Assembly: GCA_027493405.1 (NCBI GenBank)
Contig: JAOSKV010000008.1
Span: forward strand, 79,373 to 143,372
DNA: 64,000 nucleotides
Reading direction: 5' to 3'
From: FEB-22 sp003105195
GTDB lineage: Bacteria > Pseudomonadota > Alphaproteobacteria > Rhizobiales > Xanthobacteraceae
Positions 26,990 through 36,040 of the stretch are shown here, in pieces. Below the pieces are notes generated by a model. That model was not told where the DNA came from. It made no database searches and was given only the letters and a program-made list of their open reading frames with translations. Position 1 is the stretch's first letter. Each line of letters opens with the position of its first letter. The translations under genes and the position numbers were made by a program.

Positions 26990-27060
26990 TTCGTTGCACA
27001 GAAATGGACAACCCCCACCACCCCCCCCCCGAGAAACACAAGGGGGGGGGGGGGCGGGCG
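26990..27060. other. Corrupted homopolymer block between cynD and cynB
   Basis: Contains a 12-base C run (about 27018-27029) and a 13-base G run (about 27042-27054) separated by GAGAAACACA. The permease C-terminus is replaced here by Pro- and Gly-rich noise. The same AAACACAAGG / AAGGAAACAC flavour recurs at 48361-48380. It looks like a base-calling or assembly artefact. Confidence 0.75.
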
Positions 27061-27863
27061 AGGACCTGGTCGAGGGCCATGCCGACCAGGCCGATCACCA
27101 CGATGGCGGTGATCACGTTGGTGATCGACAGGTTGTTCCACTCGTTCCAGACGAAGTAGCCGATGCCGGTGCCGCCGACGAGCATCTCGGCGGCGACGAT
27201 CACCAGCCAGGCGATGCCGATCGAGATGCGCATGCCGGTGAGGATGGTGGGCGCGGCGGCCGGCAGGATGATCGTGAAGGCGCGGCGCAGCACGCCGACT
27301 TCGAGGGTGCGCGCGACGTCGAGCCATTCGCGGCGCACCGCGGCGACGCCGAAGGCGGTGTTGATCATCATCGGCCAGAGCGAGCAGATGAAGATCACGA
27401 AGATCGCCGACAGGCTCGAATCCTTGATGGTGTAGAGGGCGAGCGGCATCCAGGCGAGCGGCGAGATCGGCTTGAGCACCTGGATGAACGGATCGAGCGC
27501 GCGGCTCATCAGCGGCGACATGCCGATCAGGAAGCCGATCGGCACCGCCACCGCCACGGCGAGCAGATAGCCGATGCCGACGCGTGCCATCGAGTAGGCG
27601 AGCTGGATGCCGACCCCCTTGTCGTTCGGGCCCTTGTCGTAGAAGGGCTGGCGCAGGTGCTCGAGGAGCTTGGCGCCGACCTCGAGGGGCCCCGGCATCG
27701 CCGACTTGCCCTGGGTCGCGGTCGCGCCCATGAGCTTGGCATATTCGGGGTCCATGTCGGCGACCGCGCCCGTGCCCGCCGTGCCGATGTGCCAGGCGAG
27801 CAGGAAGGCCACGAACAGCGCGATCGAGACGATGGCGGCGCGCAGCGTGAGGGACGCGGTCAC
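27061..27863 (-). CDS. cynB: Cyanate/nitrate-type ABC transporter permease (3' end corrupted)
   Basis: Start at 27861-27863. About 265 residues remain: a first membrane segment near IVSIALFVAFLLAWHIG, then several more, with the EAA-type cytoplasmic loop around EWLDVARTLEVGVLRRAFTIILPAAAP and the late GMALDQVLAR, which in NrtB/CynB proteins is about 10-15 residues from the end. After that the sequence becomes a homopolymer block, so the natural stop is not visible. Twelve bases separate the start from the cynA stop. Confidence 0.85.
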
Positions 27864-27874
27864 GTCGGGCTCCC

Positions 27875-29256
27875 TCAGGCGCGCTTGATCGCGAAGCTCT
27901 TCACGTAGTCCTCGGGCTTCGCCGGATCGAAGGTCTTGCCCATCACGGAGAACGACTTCGTGGTTCCCTCGGGCGGCGTCAGCCCCACCTCCTTCATCAG
28001 CCGGGCGGTGTCGGTCGCGAGGAAGACCTGGTTGGCGACCGTCTTGTAGTCGACCTCGCCCTTGATCTGGCCCCAGCGCTTCATCTGGGTGAGGATCCAG
28101 ATCGCGAAGGACTCCCAGGGGAACGGGTCGAAGTCGATGCGGTCGGGCACGCGCTTCACGTTGCCGAGGCCGTCCGCGAAGGTGCCGGTGACACCTGCTC
28201 GACCACGGTGACGGGCTGGTTGAGATAGTTGGCGGGCGCGATCGCCTCGGCGATCTGCTTGCGGTTCTCGGGCTTGGCCGCGAAGGCGGTGGCGTCGATG
28301 ATCGCCTTCAGGAGCGCCGCATAGGTGTTCGGCGTCTTCGTCACGAACTCCTTCGAGGCCGCGAAGGCGCAGCACGGGTGGCGGTTCCAGATGTCCTTCG
28401 ACAGGGTGTGAATGAAGCCGACGCCGTCATAGACGGCGCGCTGGTTCACGGGATCGGGCGCGAGGAAGCCGTCGAGATTGTCGGCGCGCAGGTTCGCGAC
28501 CATCTCGGGCGGCGGCACGGCGCGGATCTGGATGTCCTGGTCGGGATCGAGGCCGTGCTCGGCCACGAAATAGCGCAGCAAGTAGTTGTGCATCGAGTAG
28601 TCGAAGGGCACCGCGAACTTGAAGCCCTTCCAGGACTTCGGATCGCGCCGGTCCTTGTGCTTGATCGAGAGCGTGATCGCCTGGCCGTTGATGTTCTCGA
28701 CCGCCGGCATGGTGTAGGGGATCGGGTTCGAGCCCGCGCCGAGCGTGATCGCGAGCGGCATGGGCGAGAGCATGTGGGCGGCGTCGTATTCCCGGTTCAG
28801 GGTCTTGTCGCGGATCACGGCCCAGCCCGCGGTCTTGATCACCTCCACGTCGAGGCCGTGCCTGGCGTAGAAGCCCATCGGATGCGCCATGATGATGGGC
28901 GTCGCGCAGGTGATCGGGATGAAGCCGACCTTGAGGTCCTTCTTCTCGACCGGCCCGCTCTGGGCGAAGACCTCGGTGGCGGTCGCGAGCGGGAAGAACT
29001 GCGCGAGCGCGGCGAGCGCCGTGGAGGCGCCGACGCCCCTCAGGAAGGCGCGGCGCGCCTGGTCCTGCGGGAACATCGCCCGCATGACGGCCGAGGCCAC
29101 CACGCCCTCGTGGCGCTTCTCCTCGCTCTCGCGCGCCGCCCGCTGGGCGAGCCCTGCCGCCTGCTCATGCTCGGCCTGGCTGGCGTGCCGGCCGCAGGAG
29201 CAGCCGGAGTGGTTCAGGCGGCGATCGGCGTCGAACGGATCGTCGAAGGTGGACAT
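27875..29256 (-). pseudogene. cynA: Cyanate/nitrate-type ABC transporter substrate-binding protein (frameshift near 28190)
   Basis: About 459 residues when rejoined. An N-terminal Cys/His stretch (SGCSCGRHASQAEHEQ) precedes a twin-arginine signal, RRAFLRGVGAS. The CmpA/NrtA core follows: GFIPITCATPIIMAHPMGFY, DAAHMLSPMPLAITLG, SWKGFKFAVPFDYSMHN and AVYDGVGFIHTLSKDIW. The tail FADGLGNVKRVPDRIDFDPFPWESF lies one frame over after a missing base at GTGTCACC (about 28193). First gene of the cyn operon; binds the anion in the periplasm. Confidence 0.85.
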
Positions 29257-29442
29257 GACGGCTCCCCTGGATTTGCCCCAGGACTTTGCAACGTCCGTGC
29301 CAAGGGCGCGGAGGTGCATTCTTTTTGCGCTCGCGCCCCGTGACGGCGCCCGTCCGTTCGGCGCGTGCCCAAGGGCGATGCAGACGCACGCCCAGTTCCT
29401 GGGCATCTTGTCACCGCGATCGCGGCGTGCGACGGGAACCGC

Positions 29443-30747
29443 ATGGGCACCGAGGTGAGCATCGGCGAGGACCGGCTGGCGTCGCACCCGCTGCGCGCGG
29501 CCGTGCTGGGCGAGGTGCATGCCCGACCGTTCACGGCGATCGCGACGCCGCGCCGGGTGCTGCATTTCGCCTTCGGCACCAGCCCCGAGCAGGCCGAGGC
29601 CGACCGCACTGCACTCGCCACGTTCTGCGCGGGCCGCGGCCTCGCAGCGCCGCCCGCCGGCGGCAAGCATCACCGCGTGACCTTCGGCGAGACGGCGCTG
29701 CGCTGGGAGCAGCATTCGGAGTTCACGACCTATACGTGGGAGCTCGCCGGCACGGCCGCGCCGTTCGATCCGCCGGCCGCGGCCGCGGCCGCGCCCATGG
29801 GGCTGGTGCCGCAGCCGGGGCCCGTGATCGTCGCGATCGACCTGCATCTCATGGCCGACCCCGAGTCGCGCGTCGCGCCCGAGCGCCTGTTCGACCGCGC
29901 GAGCCTGGCGGCGGCGGAGAACTCGGATGGAACGGCGCTCTATGCCACCGACTTCCAGGCCGATCCGGCGGGCTTCGTGCGAATCCTCGTCGTCGACCGC
30001 GGGCTCGGGCCCGAGCGCGCCGGCGCGCTCATCCAGCGCGGGCTCGAGGTCGAGACCTATCGCACGCTGGCGCTGCTCGGCCTGCCGGAGGCGCAGCGCC
30101 TCGCGCCGGCGGTCGGACGCATCGAGACGCGGCTCGCCGAGGTGACCGAGGCGATGCAGCAGAGCGAGGGGCTCGCCGCCAACCACCGGCTGCTCGACGA
30201 GTTGACCGCGCTCGCAGCCGAGCTCGAGGCGGGCGCTGCGGCGAGCCAGTTCCGCTTCGGCGCGAGCCGCGCCTATGACGAGATCGTCAAGCTGCGGCTC
30301 GCGACCATCGGCGAGCGCAAGGTCGGCGGCCTGCCGACCTGGAGCTCGTTCCTGGCGCGGCGCATGGCGCCCGCCATGCGCACCTGCGCGGCGCTGGAGG
30401 AGCGGCAGGCCAACCTCTCGCGCAAGCTCGCGCGCGCCGCGCAATTGCTGCGCACGCGCGTCGACCTCGAGCTCGAGGCGCAGAACCGCGACCTGCTCAC
30501 CTCCATGAACGAGCGCACACGGCTGCAGCTGCGGCTGCAGGCGACCGTCGAGGGGCTCTCGGTCGCCGCGATCAGCTACTACGTGGTGGGGCTGTTCGGC
30601 TACGTCGTGAAGGGGGCGCACGATCGCGGCGCGCCGGTCGAGCCCTCGGTCGCGACCGCGGTCTTCGTGCCGGTGGCGGTGCTCGCGATCTGGTGGGTGG
30701 TGCGGCGCATCCGCCGCGCGCATCTCGGCTCGGGAAGCAAGGGTTAG
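29443..30747 (+). CDS. DUF3422-family membrane-anchored protein
   Basis: 434 residues. LGEVHARPFTAI, WELAGTAAPFD and the long helical part SEGLAANHRLLDELTALAAE match DUF3422 (COG4949). Two C-terminal hydrophobic segments (ISYYVVGLFGYVVKGA; ATAVFVPVAVLAIWWVV) anchor it in the membrane. Function is unknown. I use the ATG at 29443 rather than 29365, as the family starts close to the HPLR motif. It ends 4 bases before the flavoprotein gene. Confidence 0.85.
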   Translation: MGTEVSIGEDRLASHPLRAAVLGEVHARPFTAIATPRRVLHFAFGTSPEQAEADRTALATFCAGRGLAAPPAGGKHHRVTFGETALRWEQHSEFTTYTWELAGTAAPFDPPAAAAAAPMGLVPQPGPVIVAIDLHLMADPESRVAPERLFDRASLAAAENSDGTALYATDFQADPAGFVRILVVDRGLGPERAGALIQRGLEVETYRTLALLGLPEAQRLAPAVGRIETRLAEVTEAMQQSEGLAANHRLLDELTALAAELEAGAAASQFRFGASRAYDEIVKLRLATIGERKVGGLPTWSSFLARRMAPAMRTCAALEERQANLSRKLARAAQLLRTRVDLELEAQNRDLLTSMNERTRLQLRLQATVEGLSVAAISYYVVGLFGYVVKGAHDRGAPVEPSVATAVFVPVAVLAIWWVVRRIRRAHLGSGSKG

Positions 30748-30751
30748 GGGC

Positions 30752-31916
30752 ATGAGCGAAGCCGTGGTGGTGATCGGCGCGGGCCAGGCGGCGGCGCAGC
30801 TCGCAGCGAGCCTGCGCCAGGGCGGCTTCGGCGCGCCGATCGTGGTGATCGGCGACGAGCCCTACCCGCCCTACCAGCGCCCGCCCCTCTCCAAGAAATT
30901 CCTGATCGAGCGGCCGGCGCCGGATTCGCTCTACCTGCGCGCGCCCGGCTTCTGGGACGAGCAGAAGGTGACGCTGATGCTCGGCACGCCGGTCGCGGCG
31001 GTCGACGCCGCGGCGCGACGCGTGATGCTCGCCGACAGGCGCGCGATCGATTTCCGGAATTCTCGCCTTCGCGACCGGCACGCGGGCGCGCGCCCTGCCG
31101 CTGCCGGGCGCCGACCTGCCGGGCGTGTTCTCGGTGCGCAAGATCGACGACATCCGGCAGCTGCGGCCGGCGCTCGACGACGCGCGGCGCGCCGTGATCG
31201 TCGGCGCCGGCTATATCGGCCTCGAGGTCGCGGCCGGCATGCGCGCCGAGGGCCGCGAGGTGACGCTGCTCGAGGCCGAGGACCGGGTGATGAAGCGCGT
31301 GACCGGGCGGGCGATCTCGGACTTCTTCGACGCCTTCCACCGTGCGCGCGGCGTCGACCTCAGGCTCGGCGCGCGGCTCGCCGCGATCACGGGCGAGGCG
31401 CGCGCCACCGGCGTGCGGCTCGCGGACGGCGCCGAGATCGCGGCCGACCTCGTGCTGGTCGCGACCGGCGCGAAGGTGAACGACGAGATCGCGGCAGCCG
31501 CCGGAATCGCCTGCGAGGACGGTATCCTGGTGGACGAGAGCGCGGCGACGAACGTGGCCGGCGTCTATGCGATCGGCGACTGCGCGCGCTTCCCGAGCCG
31601 GCGCTACGGCCGGCACATCCGCCTCGAATGCGTGCAGAACGCGATCGACCAGGCCAAGGCCGCGGCCGCCGCCATGCTGGGCAAGGGCGAGCGCTACGAC
31701 CCGGTGCCGTGGTTCTGGTCCGACCAGTACGATCTCAAGCTGCAGATCGCGGGCCTGATGGACGGGCACGACCAGGCCGATACGATCGGCGACCCGGCGA
31801 GCGCACGTTTCTCGGTCGAGTATCGCAAGGCCGGCCGGCTGATCGCGGTCGACGCCGTGAACGACGGCCGCGCCTACATGACGGCGCGGCGGCGGATCGC
31901 GGAGGAGACCGCCTAA
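30752..31916 (+). pseudogene. FAD-dependent oxidoreductase, ferredoxin-reductase type (frameshift near 31060)
   Basis: Rejoined length about 387 residues. First FAD motif VVVIGAGQAAAQLAASLR, YPPYQRPPLSKKFL, the NAD motif AVIVGAGYIGLEVAAGMRAEG, the second FAD motif VAGVYAIGDCARFP, and the family tail FWSDQYDLKLQIAG all match rhodocoxin/putidaredoxin-type reductases. They pass electrons from NAD(P)H to a 2Fe-2S ferredoxin. The frame changes within GATTTCCGGAATTCTCGC (about 31050-31068); both sides are well conserved, so a sequencing error is favoured. No ferredoxin gene is next to it. Confidence 0.82.
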
Positions 31917-31931
31917 CCGCGGAGGCGATCG

Positions 31932-32192
31932 ATGCACGGCGGCGTCACGGCGCGCTTTCTCTACACGGCGAGCTTTCGCGACACGCAGGCGCGCTTCCTG
32001 GTGGAGGCGACCTCGGCCGAGCTCGCCCGCGCCTGGGGCAACGCGCTCGCCCATGTGCGCGCCAATGACAAGACACGGCCGCTGCAGTTCATCGGCTCGA
32101 CCGTGGCGCCGGGCGACGCCACGACGCCATCCGAAGCGCTGCCGCTCGTCCGCTTCGGCGAGTCTCCGGCGGACGGGACGATCGGATGGTGA
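31932..32192 (+). CDS. Small hypothetical protein (86 residues)
   Basis: MHGGVTARFLYTASFRDTQ, then FLVEATSAELARAWGNALAH. No family recognised. It follows the flavoprotein by 15 bases with a GCGGAGGCG ribosome site, so it is probably cotranscribed. Confidence 0.6.
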   Translation: MHGGVTARFLYTASFRDTQARFLVEATSAELARAWGNALAHVRANDKTRPLQFIGSTVAPGDATTPSEALPLVRFGESPADGTIGW

Positions 32193-32323
32193 CGGGGGAC
32201 ACGCGAGAGCTGACGTGCGCTGCGCCGCGCCGCCCTCGCCGCTTCGCCGATTGCACTTGATAACCCGTTGATTCGGATGAAAACTCGCAGCCGACCGGAA
32301 CGAACGAAACGAGAGGAACGGCG

Positions 32324-35300
32324 TTGGCGGAGAAATCGGTCAGCAGCGCAATCTCCGCCTTCGGCGCAAGCGCAAAGTCGAAACTCGTCAATCCTGCGAT
32401 TGCCGGTGCACCGGAGGACCAGCTCCGGGGACCACTCGAAGCCCTTTTTCGCGACCTCGCTCAGGCGGCAGGGCTGAGTTCAGGCGTTCATCTCGTCGGC
32501 GAGACGTCCCTGGGTCACCTCAAGACCCGCCCCGACTATGCGGTTACGGTCAACAACGCCCTGGTCGGCTTCATCGAGGTTAAGGCTCCGGGAAAGGGAG
32601 CCGACCCGCGCCACTTCACCGAAGCGCACGACAAGGAGCAATGGGCCAAGCTCAAGTCCCTGCCCAATCTCATCTACACGGATGGCAATTCGTTCGGCCT
32701 GTGGCGTAACGGGGCGATCGTCGAAAAGGTTGTGCATCTGGACGGCGACGTGGAGTCGTCCGGGACCGCGCTGAAGGCGCCGCCGACGCTGCTGCCGTTG
32801 ATCGCGGATTTCCTTCAGTGGGCACCAATCCCTCCGACCAGTGCCAAAGGCTTGGCCGAAGTTGCCGCGCGACTGTGCCGATTGCTGCGGGACGAGGTGA
32901 TCGAGCAGATCGGCCTCGGAAATCCGAGCCTCACGGCGCTCGCGGAGGACTGGCGCAAGCTGCTATTTCCGGACGCCAATGACGCGCAGTTCGCGGACGG
33001 CTACGCCCAGGCCGTGACATTCGGGCTTCTGGTGGCGCGAGCGCGGCACATCGCCCTCTCCGAGGGCATCGAGCACGCCGCTCAAGAACTCCGGAAGTCG
33101 AACTCGCTGATAGGAACCGCCCTGCGTCTGCTCACCGACGCGCCGGAGAACCAGAAGGCGCTCGAAACGTCGCTCGGCACCTTGACGCGCGTACTCGACG
33201 CGGTCGACTGGTCCGCGATCAGCAAGGACAAGCCGGAAGCGTGGCTCTACTTCTACGAGGACTTCCTCGAGGTCTACGACAACAAGCTCCGAAAGCTGAC
33301 GGGCTCGTACTACACACCGCCCGAGGTCGTGGACGCCATGGTCCGCTTGGCGGACGAGGCCTTGCGCGGCCCCCTGTTCGAGCGTGCTGCGGGCTTTGCG
33401 TCCGGCGACGTCACGGTGGCCGATCCCGCCGTTGGAACCGGCACGTTCCTGCTCGGCGTTCTCCGCCTGATCGCTGAGACCGTGGCCAACGACCAGGGTC
33501 CCGGCGCTGTCACCGGCGCGGTCGAGGCTGCCGCCAGGCGCATCGTCGGCTTCGAGCTCCAGTTTGGGCCGTTCGCCGTCGCGCAGCTCCGGCTGCTCGC
33601 CGAGATGCACGCCCTGATGAAGACACCGCAGCAACCCGATCCTCCCCTGCCCGATCTTCGACTCTTCATCACGAACACGCTCGGAAATCCGTTCGTGGAA
33701 GACGAATGGTTGCCGCAGGTCATGGAGCCCGTGGCGAAGTCGCGCCGCGACGCGAACGCCGTGAAGAAGGGCCAGCCGATAACGGTGGTCATCGGCAATC
33801 CGCCTTACAAGGAGAAGGCCGAGGGGCGCGGTGCGTGGATCGAAGCCGGCTCGCCGGGGCGCCAAGCGCCGCTGGAGAGGTGGAGGCCGCCGCCCGAGTG
33901 GCGCGTCGGAGCGCATGCGAAGCACCTGAAGAACCTGTATGTCTATTTCTGGCGGTGGGCCACCTGGAAGGTCTTCGGATCCGGCTTCAAGGACTCGACC
34001 GGGCTCCCCGAGAAGGACGAGGAGGGCATCGTCTGCTTCATCACGGTCGCGGGGTTCCTGAACGGTCCGGGGTTCCAGCGGATGCGCGACGACCTGCGCC
34101 GCACCTGCTCCGACATCTGGGTTATCGACTGCTCGCCGGAGGGCCATCAGCCGGAGGTCGCGACACGAATCTTCCAGGGCGTTCAGCAGCCGGTGTGCAT
34201 CACACTGGCGGCGCGTAAGCTCGGCAAGGGTGACGCCGAACCGGCGCGCGTGCGATTCCGGGCGCTCCCCAAGGGGCGACGCGAGGAGAAGTTCGCGGCC
34301 CTCGCCACCGTTTTGCTTAACGACCCGGATTGGGTCGATTGTCCGTCCGGATGGCGAGAGCCGTTCCTCCCTGCCGCGACCGGCGCCTGGGCGACCTTCC
34401 CCGCTCTGAAGGATCTCTTCATCTACGACGGGTCCGGCGTGATGCCGGGCCGTACCTGGATCATCGCACCCGATTCCGAATCGCTGAGCGCGCGTTGGGC
34501 TCGGCTCATTGCCGAGAAGGATCCCGCGCTCAAGGAGCTCCTGTTCCACCCGCACGAGGGCGGCGACAAGACCGTCGCCAAGAAATCCAAAGTCGGCCTG
34601 CGCGGGTACGAGCATCGGACAGCTGCGGTCAAAGACGACACCGAGCCGCCGATCGCACCAGTCCGCTATGGCTTCCGATCATTCGATCGGCAGTGGATCA
34701 TTCCGGACGCACGACTGATCAATCGCCCAAACCCGACGCTATGGAATGTCTATTCGCCCTCACAGGTGTACTTGACTGCGCTCGAAGCGCATTCTCCGTC
34801 ATCGGGTCCGGCCATCACGTTCACTGGGCTGATCCCGGACCTTCATCATTACAAGGGGTCGTTCGGTGGCCGCGCCCGACCTCTATGGACTGATCGCACC
34901 ACGACCCAACCCAACCTCAAGCCAGCGCTGCTCACCCACTTGGCCACGCTCTACGGAAGGCTTGTAACGGGCGAGGACGTGTTCGCGTACCTCGGCGCCG
35001 TCATGGCGCATCCCGCCTTTACGGCGCGGTTCGCGGACGATCTCGTCCAGCCCGGCCTGCGGGTTCCGTTGACGGCCGACGCGGAGCTGTTCGCCGAGGC
35101 GAGCGCGCTCGGGCGCGAGGTCGTCTGGCTGCACTGCTACGGCGAGCGGTTCGCCGATCCCGCCGCGCACCGGCCCAGGCAGCCGCCGCGGCTGCCGAAA
35201 AAGGATGCGCCCGACGTACCCGCCGACGGCGCTATCCCACAGGCACCGGAGCCGCTTCCCGACACGATGGACTACGATCCGGGCAAGCGGCGACTGTCGG

Positions 35301-35632
35301 TCGGCAAGGGCCGCATCGAGAACGTGACGCCGGCCATGTGGGCCTACGAGGTCTCCGGCAAGCAGGTGCTGTGGCACTGGTTCAGCTATCGGCGACGCAA
35401 TCGCACCAAGCCCCTGATCGGAGATCGACGGCCGCCGTCGCCGCTCGACGGCATTCAGCCGGACGGATGGCTCGCCGAGTATACCACCGACCTCATCGAC
35501 CTGTTGCACGTGCTCGGCCGCCTGATCGCGCTCGAGCCCGCGCAGGCCGACCTACTGGACCGGATCTGCGGGGGGCCACTGCTGCAGGCCGAGGATCTTC
35601 GCGAGGCCGGCACATTCGTGGTCGACGGCTAA
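32324..35632 (+). CDS. Single-chain restriction-modification enzyme, ISP type without helicase (nuclease + N6-adenine methyltransferase + specificity domain)
   Basis: 1102 residues. A PD-(D/E)xK nuclease lies at the N-terminus (RPDYAV Asp71, then GFIEVKAPGKG with Glu85 and Lys87). A helical linker leads to TGSYYTPPEVVDAM and methyltransferase motif I DPAVGTGTFLLG (residue 367 on; most relatives have DPACGTG), and motif IV NPPY at 492-495. The C-terminal half matches the Type ISP target-recognition domain: YDPGKRRLSVGKGRIENVTP, VLWHWFSYRRRN. No Walker A or helicase motifs exist, so translocation is not expected. It would methylate adenine in host DNA and cut foreign DNA. The start is a TTG with GAGAGG 7 bases ahead. 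Third-position GC is lower than in neighbours, suggesting transfer. Confidence 0.85.
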   Translation: MAEKSVSSAISAFGASAKSKLVNPAIAGAPEDQLRGPLEALFRDLAQAAGLSSGVHLVGETSLGHLKTRPDYAVTVNNALVGFIEVKAPGKGADPRHFTEAHDKEQWAKLKSLPNLIYTDGNSFGLWRNGAIVEKVVHLDGDVESSGTALKAPPTLLPLIADFLQWAPIPPTSAKGLAEVAARLCRLLRDEVIEQIGLGNPSLTALAEDWRKLLFPDANDAQFADGYAQAVTFGLLVARARHIALSEGIEHAAQELRKSNSLIGTALRLLTDAPENQKALETSLGTLTRVLDAVDWSAISKDKPEAWLYFYEDFLEVYDNKLRKLTGSYYTPPEVVDAMVRLADEALRGPLFERAAGFASGDVTVADPAVGTGTFLLGVLRLIAETVANDQGPGAVTGAVEAAARRIVGFELQFGPFAVAQLRLLAEMHALMKTPQQPDPPLPDLRLFITNTLGNPFVEDEWLPQVMEPVAKSRRDANAVKKGQPITVVIGNPPYKEKAEGRGAWIEAGSPGRQAPLERWRPPPEWRVGAHAKHLKNLYVYFWRWATWKVFGSGFKDSTGLPEKDEEGIVCFITVAGFLNGPGFQRMRDDLRRTCSDIWVIDCSPEGHQPEVATRIFQGVQQPVCITLAARKLGKGDAEPARVRFRALPKGRREEKFAALATVLLNDPDWVDCPSGWREPFLPAATGAWATFPALKDLFIYDGSGVMPGRTWIIAPDSESLSARWARLIAEKDPALKELLFHPHEGGDKTVAKKSKVGLRGYEHRTAAVKDDTEPPIAPVRYGFRSFDRQWIIPDARLINRPNPTLWNVYSPSQVYLTALEAHSPSSGPAITFTGLIPDLHHYKGSFGGRARPLWTDRTTTQPNLKPALLTHLATLYGRLVTGEDVFAYLGAVMAHPAFTARFADDLVQPGLRVPLTADAELFAEASALGREVVWLHCYGERFADPAAHRPRQPPRLPKKDAPDVPADGAIPQAPEPLPDTMDYDPGKRRLSVGKGRIENVTPAMWAYEVSGKQVLWHWFSYRRRNRTKPLIGDRRPPSPLDGIQPDGWLAEYTTDLIDLLHVLGRLIALEPAQADLLDRICGGPLLQAEDLREAGTFVVDG

Positions 35633-35758
35633 GGGTCTTGTTCCATTACGGCGGCTCTCCACCAGACGCTGCGGTCCTTGGGGAAAAATTGCCAATCCCC
35701 CTCGCTTGGTGCCGCCCTATCACCGATATTCGGCTTGATTCGACGATCGGAGCGCGAT

Positions 35759-36040
35759 GTGACCTCAAGCAAGATCCAGCCGGACCTGTTCGGAGAAGAC
35801 GCCGATCCGAACCTTTTCGGCGAGGCTCCGTCGTACCGGCCGGATCCGGATGCTGTGCGTGCGCAGCTCCATCGAATCCTCGCTGAAGCGCGGGCGGCTC
35901 AGAAGCTGCCGTGGGATCGTCGGCGCACGGATCTCTACAGCACCGTATTCCCGCAAATGGCGCAGTGGCTTCCGGACGAGGAAGCCGCTCAACTGAAGTT
36001 CGAGTTCGCCGAGGAGATGGCGCGGCTGAACGCGGCGTAG
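35759..36040 (+). CDS. Small hypothetical protein downstream of the restriction-modification gene
   Basis: 93 residues from a GTG start at 35759-35761. The N-terminus has two DLFG/NLFG copies, QPDLFGEDADPNLFGE, then a helical body with RAQLHRILAEARAAQKLPWD and RRRTDLYSTVFPQMAQWLP. QPDLF resembles the sliding-clamp-binding peptide Q-L-S/D-L-F; this is a guess. It follows the RM gene by 126 bases on the same strand, and its last 52 bases overlap the convergent nuclease gene. Confidence 0.65.
   Translation: MTSSKIQPDLFGEDADPNLFGEAPSYRPDPDAVRAQLHRILAEARAAQKLPWDRRRTDLYSTVFPQMAQWLPDEEAAQLKFEFAEEMARLNAA

Noticed and set aside
26037..27863. A natural cynB-cynD fusion transporter
   Set aside because: The join consists of 12 C and 13 G bases and deletes the permease tail; cynD has its own normal start.
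27875..29256. Degraded cynA pseudogene
   Set aside because: Only one base is missing and the whole tail is conserved; sequence error is more likely than decay, though the frame as given is broken.
29365..29442. Upstream ATG extending the DUF3422 protein by 26 residues
   Set aside because: The added residues do not look like the family start, and the ATG at 29443 lies at the usual distance from the first conserved block.
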